From the NCBI GenBank assembly GCA_020025535.1, contig JAHHRY010000005.1, forward strand, positions 45,454-109,453: a stretch of 64,000 nucleotides of DNA, written 5' to 3'. Under the pieces are notes generated by a model, which ran no database searches, was not told where the DNA came from, and saw only the letters and a program-made list of their open reading frames with translations. The position numbers were made by a program, and so were the translations under genes. The DNA is from Oscillospiraceae bacterium (GTDB lineage Bacteria; Bacillota; Clostridia; Oscillospirales; Oscillospiraceae). Shown here piece after piece: positions 34,457-43,252 of this stretch; the stretch's first letter is position 1; every line of letters starts with the position of its first letter.

Positions 34457-34496
34457 AAAGCACATAAACCATTCAAACGAATAGCCTATGTGCAAA
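34457..34496 (-). terminator. Terminator of the short transcript
   Basis: GCACATA/TATGTGC stem with a long loop, then TTTTTT on the minus strand. Confidence 0.5.
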
Positions 34497-34672
34497 CATC
34501 GGAGAATATAAGGTAATGCCTAACTTGCAGATAAACGTCTCCAAACAAGTTTGCACAGCCACTGCCAACACGCTTGATTGTGACACGTTTCAAGGAAATC
34601 CCCCCGCATCCATACGAAATCAGTCTTCAATTCCTCTGTAAATAACATCTCGTCAACAAACGTATTCTTCTC
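34457..34672 (-). ncRNA. Candidate short transcript between promoter and terminator
   Basis: A consensus promoter (34679-34707) and a GCACATA/TATGTGC hairpin with a six-T tail bound about 215 bases. Inside is a 45-codon frame starting MLFTEELKTDFVWMRG with a poor ribosome site, so either a small RNA or a small protein gene is possible. No RNA family recognised. Confidence 0.35.
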
Positions 34673-34678
34673 ATATAC

Positions 34679-34707
34679 AAGATACCTTATTATGGTCAAA
34701 ATGTCAA
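34679..34707 (-). promoter_or_regulatory. Promoter of the short transcript
   Basis: TTGACA and TATCTT on the minus strand with a 17-base spacer. Confidence 0.55.
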
Positions 34708-34805
34708 TACAACCTTAGAATATAATATATATTTTGTCAGTATACACAATTCAGCTTGTATGTCGCAACCTTTTGGGAGAATTAATCCATTTGAAATATT
34801 GTCGC

Positions 34806-34971
34806 AAATCCAAGCGCCCGGAGGCTTCCTGGTATACAGGGCCTCCGGGCGCTTCCTGAAATTTCTCTTCTGTGCTGTCAGAATTCTCTGACTTTCTATG
34901 GCTGCAGGTGCTCCTCAGACACCGGGAAAATCAATTCGCATACATCTGATTCGCCCGTTTGCCGAATATAC
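34806..34971. repeat. Direct repeat, copy 2 (166 bp)
   Basis: Near-identical to 32212-32378. This copy is joined to an intact reading frame: it covers the last 13 codons of the gene at 34931-35161, including its GKRANQMYAN end, and the hairpin downstream. Confidence 0.9.
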
Positions 34972-35161
34972 ACAATGTGGTAAATCCGTCCGGGGTCTTT
35001 CCCGTTGCAATCCCGTTTTGAATTAAGCGCCGTGCTGTTTCGACACCGCCATAACACGCCATCATCTGGTTGAATCGGGTAGGATTATATTTACATTCCT
35101 TTTGGGCTCGCTGCATCTTGTAAACCAGTTCTGCTTCAAATTGCCTTTCCAATTCGTTCAT
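34931..35161 (-). CDS. Small conserved hypothetical protein
   Basis: 76 residues. The core KECKYNPTRFNQMMACYGGVETARRLIQ is a motif seen in many short hypothetical proteins and at the end of some nuclease-like proteins; those usually continue DGFTTLWxxxRLDLSVE. Here the protein ends after DGFTTLCIFGKRANQMYAN, so its C-terminus looks replaced or truncated within the direct repeat. GGAGAATTTCTT precedes the ATG. Function unknown. Confidence 0.6.
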   Translation of the reverse strand: MNELERQFEAELVYKMQRAQKECKYNPTRFNQMMACYGGVETARRLIQNGIATGKTPDGFTTLCIFGKRANQMYAN

Positions 35162-35194
35162 AAGAAATTCTCCATATTCCCCTTCAGTTTATCT

Positions 35195-35380
35195 TTATTG
35201 TCCCGGGATCTTCATGCTGTACACCACAAGCTGTTCCCATATGCGTGAGCCACGTTGTCTTTCTGAATGCGAGCAGGGCTGAATGCCCGGTAAACGCATC
35301 CCCCTGCTTTCCTTTTCCCGATGATTGATATACCGCTGCACCATAGGAGATGTTTCAATACGGCATTCCGGCTCTGCCAA
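35195..35380 (-). CDS. Possible small protein or remnant
   Basis: 61 codons from a TTG, or 49 from an internal ATG. The stretch SRGMRLPGIQPCSHSERQRG looks protein-like, but no ribosome site is visible. It lies 33 bases upstream of the small conserved gene on the same strand and may be the decayed end of a larger gene. Confidence 0.3.
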   Translation of the reverse strand: MAEPECRIETSPMVQRYINHREKESRGMRLPGIQPCSHSERQRGSRIWEQLVVYSMKIPGQ

Positions 35381-35407
35381 TAGAACAGAGTATCGTTGAA
35401 TGAATGT

Positions 35408-35440
35408 AAAAAAAGTCCTGCCGGACCGGCAGGACTTTTA
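35408..35440. terminator. Terminator at the end of the cobalamin operon
   Basis: AAAAGTCCTGCCGG/CCGGCAGGACTTTT stem, A and T flanks on both sides. Confidence 0.85.
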
Positions 35441-35588
35441 AATATAAACCAGCGCTGCCCTTTATTTTCCTGAGGTCACAGCTCCTGATTATCATATCAG
35501 AATCATTGTGTTATTGCAAGGATGTCGGCTGAAAACTATCTGTTTTTGTCATCTTTGCCATTTCCGGTAAAGCGCTATATTGTTCCCC

Positions 35589-36515
35589 TTATTTCCTGCA
35601 AGCTTCATACATGGGCTGGGGAAATCCCATATGGGCACCATTACCGGGATCGGTCCCATGGTCGGACACAACGCTGATTTCATGCCCCGATTGCAGAAGG
35701 GACGGCAGCAGCCGATCGACACGCTGCAAAAATTGGTCTTTCTGTTTCAAATCTTTTCTATGGGATGCCTCATCCGCACCGTTGATATGGAGCAAAACAA
35801 AAGGATAGGTTTGTGCTGCTCGGAGAGCGGCTGTTATCTTTCCTTCAAGGTCTGTATCCACATCGCCGGTCGCACCGGGTACATCCATCAATTCCATATG
35901 AAGAAGCCCTGCAATTCCCTTAACAACGCCTGTGCCGCAGACAACAGCTGCCGGCTCCGGAAATCGAGGCAGTTTTGCAGGAACCGACTGTCCCCACGGA
36001 ATCAGGCAGCAATCATTCCTGCAATACTTTCTGTACACAGCTTCCAGCGCAGGGCTGCCCTCAGGGCACAGATCCACCGTCTTCTGTCCGATACACACAT
36101 AAGGCGGATACGTCCTGATTTTATGAATTTCAGATGCCTTGTGTGGGAAAACCAGCAAACTCTTATACTGCTCCAAAGGATAGTAGCGGCAGTCATCCAA
36201 ATCTTCCAGTACTTCAGGGGCCGCAATGGGTACCGTACACCTCCCATTGGCATCCGTCCCGAACCAGCTTCCGCGAAGAATCAGGTCATCTTCTCCAACC
36301 GGAATCCCAGCCCCCAGAGCCTCTGCGTAACCCCGAAGATTCTCCGGAACCCTCTTTACGCCCAGCAATCGCAGAATGCACCCCAGACTTTCGGGCGCAT
36401 GGCCCTGACAGGTATCTATGTACCGTGTCAGGGCCATGCCTGCAAGATTGGGATACCGCGAAACCTGAAAGCCGGAATCTGTCATTCCGTCGATAATACA
36501 AAATATTCGGCTCAT
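35589..36515 (-). CDS. Phosphoglycerate mutase-like (alkaline phosphatase superfamily)
   Basis: 308 residues. Resembles archaeal-type cofactor-independent phosphoglycerate mutase (ApgM). Metal ligands appear in IIDGMTD at the N-terminus, HINGADEASHRKD mid-protein and VVSDHGTDPGNGAHMG at the end; PESLG supplies a likely nucleophile Ser. It is the last gene of the cobalamin operon, 16 bases after cobO. Since no CobC or CobZ phosphatase is seen, it may remove phosphate from alpha-ribazole phosphate or another cobamide intermediate; this is inference. The ATG follows CGGGGG. Confidence 0.75.
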   Translation of the reverse strand: MSRIFCIIDGMTDSGFQVSRYPNLAGMALTRYIDTCQGHAPESLGCILRLLGVKRVPENLRGYAEALGAGIPVGEDDLILRGSWFGTDANGRCTVPIAAPEVLEDLDDCRYYPLEQYKSLLVFPHKASEIHKIRTYPPYVCIGQKTVDLCPEGSPALEAVYRKYCRNDCCLIPWGQSVPAKLPRFPEPAAVVCGTGVVKGIAGLLHMELMDVPGATGDVDTDLEGKITAALRAAQTYPFVLLHINGADEASHRKDLKQKDQFLQRVDRLLPSLLQSGHEISVVSDHGTDPGNGAHMGFPQPMYEACRK

Positions 36516-36531
36516 GCGGAACCCCCGGATT

Positions 36532-37050
36532 TCAAAATTCAATACCTTTTCTGGCCAGTACGCCACGGTCATAGGGATGCTTGATTTTACGCATTTCCGT
36601 CACATAATCCGCAAGATCCTGCAGCTGCTGAGAAGGATTCCGTCCGGTCAGTACAACTTCCAGATTTTCCGGCCTGCTGTTCAGGAAATCCACAATCGTC
36701 TGCTCCGGAATCGTCCCGTAGTTGCAGGCAGAAATGGCTTCATCCAGCACCAGAAGGTCTGCTGTACGCGCTTCTTCCAGCGCACGCAGCAAAAGCTTTG
36801 TGTAATCTGCCTTTGCCTGCTCCTTTTGCTTATCATCCATGTAATAATAAAGTCCGGGAACCGTCTGGCAGTGCATGGTTTTGATGTTTTCCACGCTTTT
36901 AAGTATTTTGATTTCGCTGGAGCTTTCACCTTTGAAAAACTGCGTAAAAACAACTTTTTTCCCCGCTCCGGCAGCCCGGACGGTCAGTCCGACAGCTGCT
37001 GTAGTTTTTCCCTTTCCGTCTCCGCAATAGATATGAATAAGTCCGGCCAT
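36532..37050 (-). CDS. cobO: Cob(I)yrinic acid a,c-diamide adenosyltransferase (CobA/CobO/BtuR type)
   Basis: 172 residues. The P-loop GDGKGKTTAAVG is at residues 10-21; DLLVLDEAISACNYG and VLTGRNPSQQLQDLADYVTEM are family motifs. It transfers the 5'-deoxyadenosyl group of ATP to cobalt. Four bases separate it from the cbiP stop. In the pathway it acts between CbiA and CbiP. Confidence 0.95.
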   Translation of the reverse strand: MAGLIHIYCGDGKGKTTAAVGLTVRAAGAGKKVVFTQFFKGESSSEIKILKSVENIKTMHCQTVPGLYYYMDDKQKEQAKADYTKLLLRALEEARTADLLVLDEAISACNYGTIPEQTIVDFLNSRPENLEVVLTGRNPSQQLQDLADYVTEMRKIKHPYDRGVLARKGIEF

Positions 37051-37054
37051 GTGT

Positions 37055-38518
37055 CTATACCTCCCTGTTTATAATACGGTACACCAGTTCCATATCGAGT
37101 CCGCCGCGCACCGCTTCCGCCAGTTTGTCGTACTGCTGCTCTTTGTACTGATGGACATCAAATGTACCGATTGCTTCAAAATCAATTCCTTTTTGAATGC
37201 AGATGGCCTGCAGGATCACATCCGCCACTTCAGGCGCATCAAAAATGCCATGAATATAGCTTCCGTAAATGTTTTTGCAGCAGGTCAGCGGCGGAAGTTC
37301 TTCCGCACTTCTGCCCATGTGAATCTCATAACCTTCATAGGAAATTCCATTCAGGCCGGACAGCATTCCCGGCACATCCTGAAAACATCCGCTTACCTGC
37401 CTCTGCACTTTCTGCCCCCGAAACACCGTATCCATTGGCAGCAGCCCCAGGCCGGTAATCTCCGTGACTCCGGCAGCTTCCACCTGATCCGGGTCGGATA
37501 TGCTGTTTCCCAGCATCTGATATCCTCCGCAGATACCAAAGATCAATGTTCCGGCTGCTGCCGATTTTTGAATGGCAGCCTCCAGACCACACTGCCGAAG
37601 CCATCTCAGATCTGCTATGGTACTCTTCGTTCCCGGAATCAGAATCATATCCGGATCATGCAAATCCGCTACCCGCTCTACATATCGCAGGGATACATTT
37701 TCGTATCGTTCAAACGGGCCGAAATCCGTAAAATTAGAAATGCGAGGCAAGCGGATCACAGCAATGTCAACAAGCTTTCTTCCGCTGTCCCGGGAAAAGC
37801 GCTCAGACAAGCTGTCTTCATCATCAATGTCCACATGGGTATAGGGAATTACGCCGACTACCGGAACGCCGCAAAGCTCTTCCAGAATTTTCAGTCCCGG
37901 CTCCAGAATAGTCCGGTCACCGCGGAATTTATTTACAACCGTTCCCTTTATTCGTTTCTTTTCGTCTTCCTCCAGCAGTGCTACCGTGCCGTACAGCTGG
38001 GCAAACACGCCGCCTCTGTCAATATCTCCCACAAGGAGCACAGGAGCATCCACCATTTTGGCCAGCCCCATATTGACAATATCCTCCCGTTTAAGGTTGA
38101 TTTCCGCAGGAGAACCGGCTCCTTCGATGACAATAATATCATTTTCCGCTGCCAGAGAATTGTACGCATCCATCACAGCGGGAATATACTGCCGTTTACA
38201 TTTATAATACTCCATGGCCCGCATATTTCCCTGGGCAACGCCATTAACAATGACCTGACTGCCCATATCCGTAGTAGGCTTCAGCAATATGGGGTTCATC
38301 CGCACATCCGGAGCAATTCCTGCGGCCTCCGCCTGCACCACCTGTGCACGTCCCATCTCACCGCCGGCTTCCGTGATAAAGGAATTGAGTGCCATATTCT
38401 GGCTCTTGAAGGGGGCCACACGGTACCCGTCCTGTTTCAGAATGCGGCACAGGCCTGCACACAGGAGACTCTTGCCCGCATTGGACATGGTGCCCTGAAT
38501 CATGATGTTCTTTGCCAT
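37055..38518 (-). CDS. cbiP: Cobyric acid synthase
   Basis: 487 residues. N-terminal ATPase-like domain with GTMSNAGKSLLCAGLCRIL, then MNPILLKPTTDMGSQVIVNG and EGAGSPAEINL. The C-terminal glutaminase-like domain has GICGGYQMLG with the nucleophile Cys, and GSYIHGIFD with the His. It amidates four side chains (b, d, e, g) of adenosylcobyrinic acid a,c-diamide using glutamine and ATP. It starts two bases after the cobD stop. Confidence 0.96.
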   Translation of the reverse strand: MAKNIMIQGTMSNAGKSLLCAGLCRILKQDGYRVAPFKSQNMALNSFITEAGGEMGRAQVVQAEAAGIAPDVRMNPILLKPTTDMGSQVIVNGVAQGNMRAMEYYKCKRQYIPAVMDAYNSLAAENDIIVIEGAGSPAEINLKREDIVNMGLAKMVDAPVLLVGDIDRGGVFAQLYGTVALLEEDEKKRIKGTVVNKFRGDRTILEPGLKILEELCGVPVVGVIPYTHVDIDDEDSLSERFSRDSGRKLVDIAVIRLPRISNFTDFGPFERYENVSLRYVERVADLHDPDMILIPGTKSTIADLRWLRQCGLEAAIQKSAAAGTLIFGICGGYQMLGNSISDPDQVEAAGVTEITGLGLLPMDTVFRGQKVQRQVSGCFQDVPGMLSGLNGISYEGYEIHMGRSAEELPPLTCCKNIYGSYIHGIFDAPEVADVILQAICIQKGIDFEAIGTFDVHQYKEQQYDKLAEAVRGGLDMELVYRIINREV

Positions 38519-38520
38519 GG

Positions 38521-39573
38521 TTACTTCCTTTCCGCAATTTGCGTGATTGCATCGATCAGCGCTTCATTTTCATGGTGAAGCTTTACTGCAATTCGATACC
38601 ATCCGGTCCCCAGGCCGTAATAATTATCGCAGTTCCGAATGGCAATTCCGAATTCTTTCAGAGCCATATGCAGCTGCTCCGGACCGCGGAACAGCAAAAA
38701 ATTAGCCTGAGACGGACACACCCAAAACCCCAGTGCTTCAAGCTGACTTTTCAGCCATGCCCGTTCAACACGCACCAAATCTCTGGTTTCCTCCAAAAAG
38801 CGCCGCTGCTGCAGTGCCGCAGTCCCGGCAGCCTGTGCAAGGCTGGAAACATTCCAGGGCTGCGCCGCTCCGGACATTTCCGTAAGCAGTGACGCATCCG
38901 CGCTCATGCAATACCCCAGCCGGATTCCCGCCATACCGTAGCTTTTTGTAAAAGCTTTCAGAATAAGCAAATTGGGATACTCCTTCAGACAGTCTTTCAG
39001 GCTCACTCCCTCATCGGTCAGATCCAGAAAGCACTCATCCACAAACAGGCGAATGTCTTTTTCCCGGCAATCACGCAGGATCTTCTTCATCAGATCACAG
39101 TCGATCAGTTTTCCGGAAGGGTTATTGGGATTGCACAGAAACACCGCCTCGGGCTTTTGCTCATGGAGATAATCCAGGAAATCTTCCCCAAGGGAAAAAT
39201 CCCGGCTCTGCTTCAAGACATATCGCTCTACCCTGCACCCCACTCTTTTGAGTCCCAAGGAATACTCGGAAAAAGTAGGAGCCAGTTCTATGGCACGCTT
39301 GGGTTTCACCGCCTCACAGTAGGCATAAATCAGCTCTGCAGCACCATTGCCGCAAAGAATATATTCTTTGGGAACCCTCTCAAATGCAGAAATGGCCTGC
39401 ACAAGCTTTCTGCAGTAGGGATCCGGATAACAGTGTATGGTATCCAGACTTTTCTGCACCGCTTCTATAATGCCTTGCGGCGTACCGAAGGGATTGGTAT
39501 TGGCTGAAAAATCCAGTTTAACCGGCTCCGCATAAATATCACCGCCATGAGGATTCTTGGTTTGATAGAGCAT
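38521..39573 (-). CDS. cobD: L-threonine-O-3-phosphate decarboxylase (CobD type)
   Basis: 350 residues, a PLP-dependent fold type I enzyme. HGGDIYAEPVKLDFSANTNP is typical of CobD rather than histidinol-phosphate aminotransferase; FLCNPNNPSGKL and AFTKSYGMAGIRLGY (PLP Lys) follow. It makes (R)-1-amino-2-propanol phosphate, the linker joined by CbiB, whose gene lies one base upstream. No threonine kinase (PduX) gene is in the window. Confidence 0.92.
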   Translation of the reverse strand: MLYQTKNPHGGDIYAEPVKLDFSANTNPFGTPQGIIEAVQKSLDTIHCYPDPYCRKLVQAISAFERVPKEYILCGNGAAELIYAYCEAVKPKRAIELAPTFSEYSLGLKRVGCRVERYVLKQSRDFSLGEDFLDYLHEQKPEAVFLCNPNNPSGKLIDCDLMKKILRDCREKDIRLFVDECFLDLTDEGVSLKDCLKEYPNLLILKAFTKSYGMAGIRLGYCMSADASLLTEMSGAAQPWNVSSLAQAAGTAALQQRRFLEETRDLVRVERAWLKSQLEALGFWVCPSQANFLLFRGPEQLHMALKEFGIAIRNCDNYYGLGTGWYRIAVKLHHENEALIDAITQIAERK

Positions 39574-39574
39574 C

Positions 39575-40543
39575 TTACATTACCACCAACAAGAGAAATT
39601 TGATTCCTGCAAAAAGAATCAGAGAAAGAATTGCAGTTGCGTACAGCAGATGGCAAGCTCTGAAAATATCCGTGTATTCGATACTTCTCACCGCATCGCC
39701 GATGTACTTCTTTTTATGCAAGACACCGTGATACACGGCATCCCCTCCCAGACGCAGTCCCATAAGCCCTGCACACACCGATTCCGTCTGTGCAGAATTA
39801 GGGCTTGCGTGATTAAAGCGATCCCGTCGGAAAATCTTCCAGCCGTTTTTCACATCCATCTTTAAAATCCATCCGGCAGCCAGCATCATAAGCGCCGAGA
39901 TTCGAGCGGGGACAAAATTCATCACGTCATCCATTTTCGCCGGAACCAGACCGATGTTTTTATAAGGCGGCTCCACATAACCGAGCATGGAATCCATGGT
40001 GTTCACCGCTTTGTAGAAAAATCCCAGCGGCGCACCGCCTATAACCAAATAGATAAGCGGAGCCACAATTCCGTCCGACGTATTTTCTGCCACTGTTTCT
40101 ACGGCGGCACGGGTAACGGCTGCGCCGTCCAGCTCCGCCGTGTCACGCCCCACGATCATGGATACCGCAAGGCGGGATTTCTCAATATCGCCGGTTTTCA
40201 GTGCCGCATAGACCTTCATACTCTCATCCCGGAGAGACTTGGTTGCCAGAATCTGCCAGCACATCATACTTTCCACCGCCAGCCGGAGCCAGGGACTGAT
40301 GGTGTGGCACAGCCAGAGCAATGCCACGGGAATCGCCGTCGAAATGGTAACCACCAAAAGCCACAGCACTGCTCCTGCGGTATTCTCTCCCCTGACACTT
40401 TTGGGAAATACCTTCCGCAGTCCTTTTTCCAGCACGGAAATCAGCTTTCCGATAAAGACTACAGGATGAGGGATCTTATGGGGATCCCCCGCAATCAGGT
40501 CGATTGCAAATCCGATACACAATGCGAGAAGCGACCACTTCAT
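39575..40543 (-). CDS. cbiB: Adenosylcobinamide-phosphate synthase
   Basis: 322 residues with about four to five membrane spans. Family motifs: DLIAGDPHKIPHPVVFIGK at residues 15-33, NTSDGIVAPLIYLVIGGAPL mid-chain, MDSMLGYVEPPYKNIG, and NHASPNSAQTESVCAGLMG. It attaches the aminopropanol phosphate to adenosylcobyric acid at the membrane. Its start overlaps the stop of the cbiJET fusion by one base. Confidence 0.95.
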   Translation of the reverse strand: MKWSLLALCIGFAIDLIAGDPHKIPHPVVFIGKLISVLEKGLRKVFPKSVRGENTAGAVLWLLVVTISTAIPVALLWLCHTISPWLRLAVESMMCWQILATKSLRDESMKVYAALKTGDIEKSRLAVSMIVGRDTAELDGAAVTRAAVETVAENTSDGIVAPLIYLVIGGAPLGFFYKAVNTMDSMLGYVEPPYKNIGLVPAKMDDVMNFVPARISALMMLAAGWILKMDVKNGWKIFRRDRFNHASPNSAQTESVCAGLMGLRLGGDAVYHGVLHKKKYIGDAVRSIEYTDIFRACHLLYATAILSLILFAGIKFLLLVVM

Positions 40544-42528
40544 TATTTTTCTCCCCCTGCCTGCATGGTAAAGATATAAATGGGGTTCTGTCCGGTCATC
40601 AGATGGTAATTGCCGGCTTTTCTGTCCCGGGCTGTGCTCAGGCAGACCACTTCCGTTTCCGTAAAGGGGAAATCCTTCATACAGGCAGTCAACTCTGCTA
40701 CAGACTCCAGTGCAATGGCAGTTGCCACGATCCGCACCTTGGGATTTTTTTTCAGAATCAAAGACAGGATCTGCTTCATGTTTCCGCTGCTGCCCCCGAT
40801 GAATGCATGGGTTGGCGCAGGCAGATCCTCGCAGACATCAGGTGCCGGTCCCGGAATGACCGAAACATTGTCCGTGCCAAATCTGCGGCAGTTTTCCTTT
40901 AGCAGATCTACCGCCGCTTCTTTCCGCTCTACGGCATACACCTGACCGTTTTCGGCCTGAAGCGCCATTTCAATCGCTACCGAGCCGGTACCGGCTCCCA
41001 CATCCCAGCAAACGCTTTCAGATGTGAGCTGCAGCTTGGAAAGGCACACGGAGCGCACCTCGCTCTTGGTCATAGGAACGATGCCGTCCGTCCCATTTCC
41101 CCGCTGAAATGCCTCGTCGGGCAGTCCATGGGTAACGATCCGCCGGACATCCGTATTCTCAATCAGCGCAACACTGAGGCTTTGAAATGCTTCCTCCGCC
41201 AATTCGGCAGCCGTGCCCACGGTGATTTTTTCGTCCGCATAGCTCAGTCGTTCTCCGACACTCACCCGTACCGCACCCAGGCCGGCCTCCGTCAGTTTCT
41301 TACAGAGCTTACCCATACCGTTTTCTCCGCCCACAAGGGTAAAAATCCGGCGGTGGCCCTGAACATCGGAGATAATATCATGATTACGGCCATGAAGACT
41401 GACCGGAACCACATCCTCGTAGGAAGTTCCCAGCCGCGCACACAGACAGGCCAGAGAGCTGATTCCGGGCAAAACATTCACTTCGCAGTCTCCCAGAAGC
41501 GGCAGCAGCTTTTTGGTTCCGCTGAAAAAGCCCACATCACCGGACATTACAACGACAAACCGCCGATACTGCGGATTTTGATGGATGAATTTGGAAATTT
41601 CCTTTGGAGAAATGGCATCGAAGCGTTTTTTCCCAGCTGCCGATACCGCTTCCAGCATCCGCTCTGCGCCGATCAGGCAATCCGCCCTTTCAATGGCGGA
41701 AACTGCTTCACCTGTCATTGTTTCCCGGCTGCCCGGTCCGATTCCAACAATTGTAATCCGCGGCTTTGCCTGCAGTCCGAAACGACTGCACAGCTCTTCC
41801 ACCACCTGAGAAAAACAGGTTCCCTCTCTCTGGGGCGGTCTGCCAATCACAACCAATCGTGCATTGGCTTCCCGTGCAGCGGCAATCTTCTCGTCAAAGC
41901 CTCCGCTGGTCCCGGATTCCTTGGTGACCATGTATCTGGCAGACACGGCACGGAGCATTGCCACATTCATTTCCCGGGAAAACGGTCCCTGCATAGCCAG
42001 AATGTGCGCCGGCGGCAGCTGCGCAGCCTGACACAGCCGCAGAGATTCCTCCATCGGAAGAACCCGGGCATAAACCCGTTCCGTGAAATTCTTTATCCTG
42101 CTGTATACGGACAGCTCTTTGCTGCCGGTCGTCAGGAGAATATTTCCTTCCGTTTCATTGAGGTATGCCGCAGCGCCGGCGGCATCCCCCACAAACACCG
42201 CATCCTCCGGAGCCGTATTCTCCTCCCGCAGAAGCCGCAGATACGGCGTATCCGAGGCACTGCAGGCGGCGGCAACATTCTCTGTTACAACGGGTGCATA
42301 CGGATGGGTCGCATCCACCACCAGGTCGAACCTTTCTCTTGCAAACAGTTCCGCCATATCCTCCGCCGTAAGGCGGACGGCGGAAACCGTCAGATTTTCT
42401 GCCGGCGGCAGTAGCATCTCGCCGTACTGCGTTGCTACGCAGGCTGTGACAGCCACCGGCTGTGCAGTCAAAAACTCAATCAGTTCCCGTCCCTCAGTGG
42501 TTCCCGCAAACACACAGATTTTATACAT
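40543..42528 (-). CDS. CbiJ-CbiE-CbiT fusion
   Basis: 661 residues combining three anaerobic-pathway steps. Residues 1-250: CbiJ/CobK precorrin-6A reductase, with VFAGTTEGRELIEFL, VDATHPYAP and TKESGTSGGFDEK. Residues 258-465: CbiE C5-methyltransferase, with ITIVGIGPGSRETMT, VVVMSGDVGFFSGT and VLPGISS. Residues 475-661: CbiT C15-methyltransferase/decarboxylase, with MTKSEVRSVCLSKL, CWDVGAGTGSVAIEMA and FIGGSSGNMKQIL. CbiE-CbiT fusions (CobL) are common; adding CbiJ at the front is rarer. The start overlaps the cbiH stop by eight bases. Confidence 0.93.
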   Translation of the reverse strand: MYKICVFAGTTEGRELIEFLTAQPVAVTACVATQYGEMLLPPAENLTVSAVRLTAEDMAELFARERFDLVVDATHPYAPVVTENVAAACSASDTPYLRLLREENTAPEDAVFVGDAAGAAAYLNETEGNILLTTGSKELSVYSRIKNFTERVYARVLPMEESLRLCQAAQLPPAHILAMQGPFSREMNVAMLRAVSARYMVTKESGTSGGFDEKIAAAREANARLVVIGRPPQREGTCFSQVVEELCSRFGLQAKPRITIVGIGPGSRETMTGEAVSAIERADCLIGAERMLEAVSAAGKKRFDAISPKEISKFIHQNPQYRRFVVVMSGDVGFFSGTKKLLPLLGDCEVNVLPGISSLACLCARLGTSYEDVVPVSLHGRNHDIISDVQGHRRIFTLVGGENGMGKLCKKLTEAGLGAVRVSVGERLSYADEKITVGTAAELAEEAFQSLSVALIENTDVRRIVTHGLPDEAFQRGNGTDGIVPMTKSEVRSVCLSKLQLTSESVCWDVGAGTGSVAIEMALQAENGQVYAVERKEAAVDLLKENCRRFGTDNVSVIPGPAPDVCEDLPAPTHAFIGGSSGNMKQILSLILKKNPKVRIVATAIALESVAELTACMKDFPFTETEVVCLSTARDRKAGNYHLMTGQNPIYIFTMQAGGEK

Positions 42529-43252
42529 TCCGATACCCTCTCGGTGTTACCAGATGCCCGCCGATCATTCTGGTCATTTCGTTTCCGATGAAGACCGTGC
42601 TGAACATATCCACCTGCGTATCCCGCAGCTGTTCCAGCGTCAGAATCCGATAATTTTCTCCCTCTCTGCCAATGAACTGGGCAACACCGCAGGGGCGGTC
42701 TGCCGGAAGGGTTCTGAGCAGTATATCGCAGGCACGGCGCAGATGGTCGGGACGTCCGTGACTGGAAGGATTGTAAAGAACCATGGAAAGGTCGGCTTTT
42801 GCCGCCCCCTCCAGGCGGGCTTCGATTTTCTCCCAGCTGGTCAGCCGGTCACTCAGGCTTATCACCGCAAAATCATGGGTCAGCGGCGCTCCCAGCAGGG
42901 CTCCGCCGCTGCAGGCAGCAGTAAGCCCGGGGACCACTTCGATTTCCGGCTCCCGGCTCTCCCCCCTCAGCTCGTAAATAAGCGCAGCCATTCCGTAAAT
43001 ACCGCTGTCGCCGGAACACACCATGGCTACCGTTTTGCCTTCCAGAGCGGCATCCAGGGCCATCTGGCACCGCTGTGTTTCTTTTGTCATGGGTGTCGTC
43101 AGGAACTCCTTGTCCGGATACTGAGCCTTCACGAGATCCACATAAACATGGTAGCCCACAATCACGTCACATCCGGCCAGAGCACGGTCGGCCCGTACCG
43201 TCATATTCTCATAGTTACCGGGGCCAATGCCCACAACGATTAACTTACCCAA
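42521..43252 (-). CDS. cbiH: Cobalt-precorrin-3 (C17) methyltransferase
   Basis: 243 residues, a SAM-dependent tetrapyrrole methylase. VGIGPGNYENMT is the N-terminal SAM loop, with SGDSGIYGMA and VVPGLTAACSGGALLGAPL; YNPSSHGRPDHL is CbiH/CobJ-specific. It methylates C17 and contracts the ring. A TTG start at 43252 is chosen because GGGAGG lies about six bases before it; no ATG is near, and this start overlaps cbiG by eight bases. Confidence 0.92.
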   Translation of the reverse strand: MGKLIVVGIGPGNYENMTVRADRALAGCDVIVGYHVYVDLVKAQYPDKEFLTTPMTKETQRCQMALDAALEGKTVAMVCSGDSGIYGMAALIYELRGESREPEIEVVPGLTAACSGGALLGAPLTHDFAVISLSDRLTSWEKIEARLEGAAKADLSMVLYNPSSHGRPDHLRRACDILLRTLPADRPCGVAQFIGREGENYRILTLEQLRDTQVDMFSTVFIGNEMTRMIGGHLVTPRGYRNV

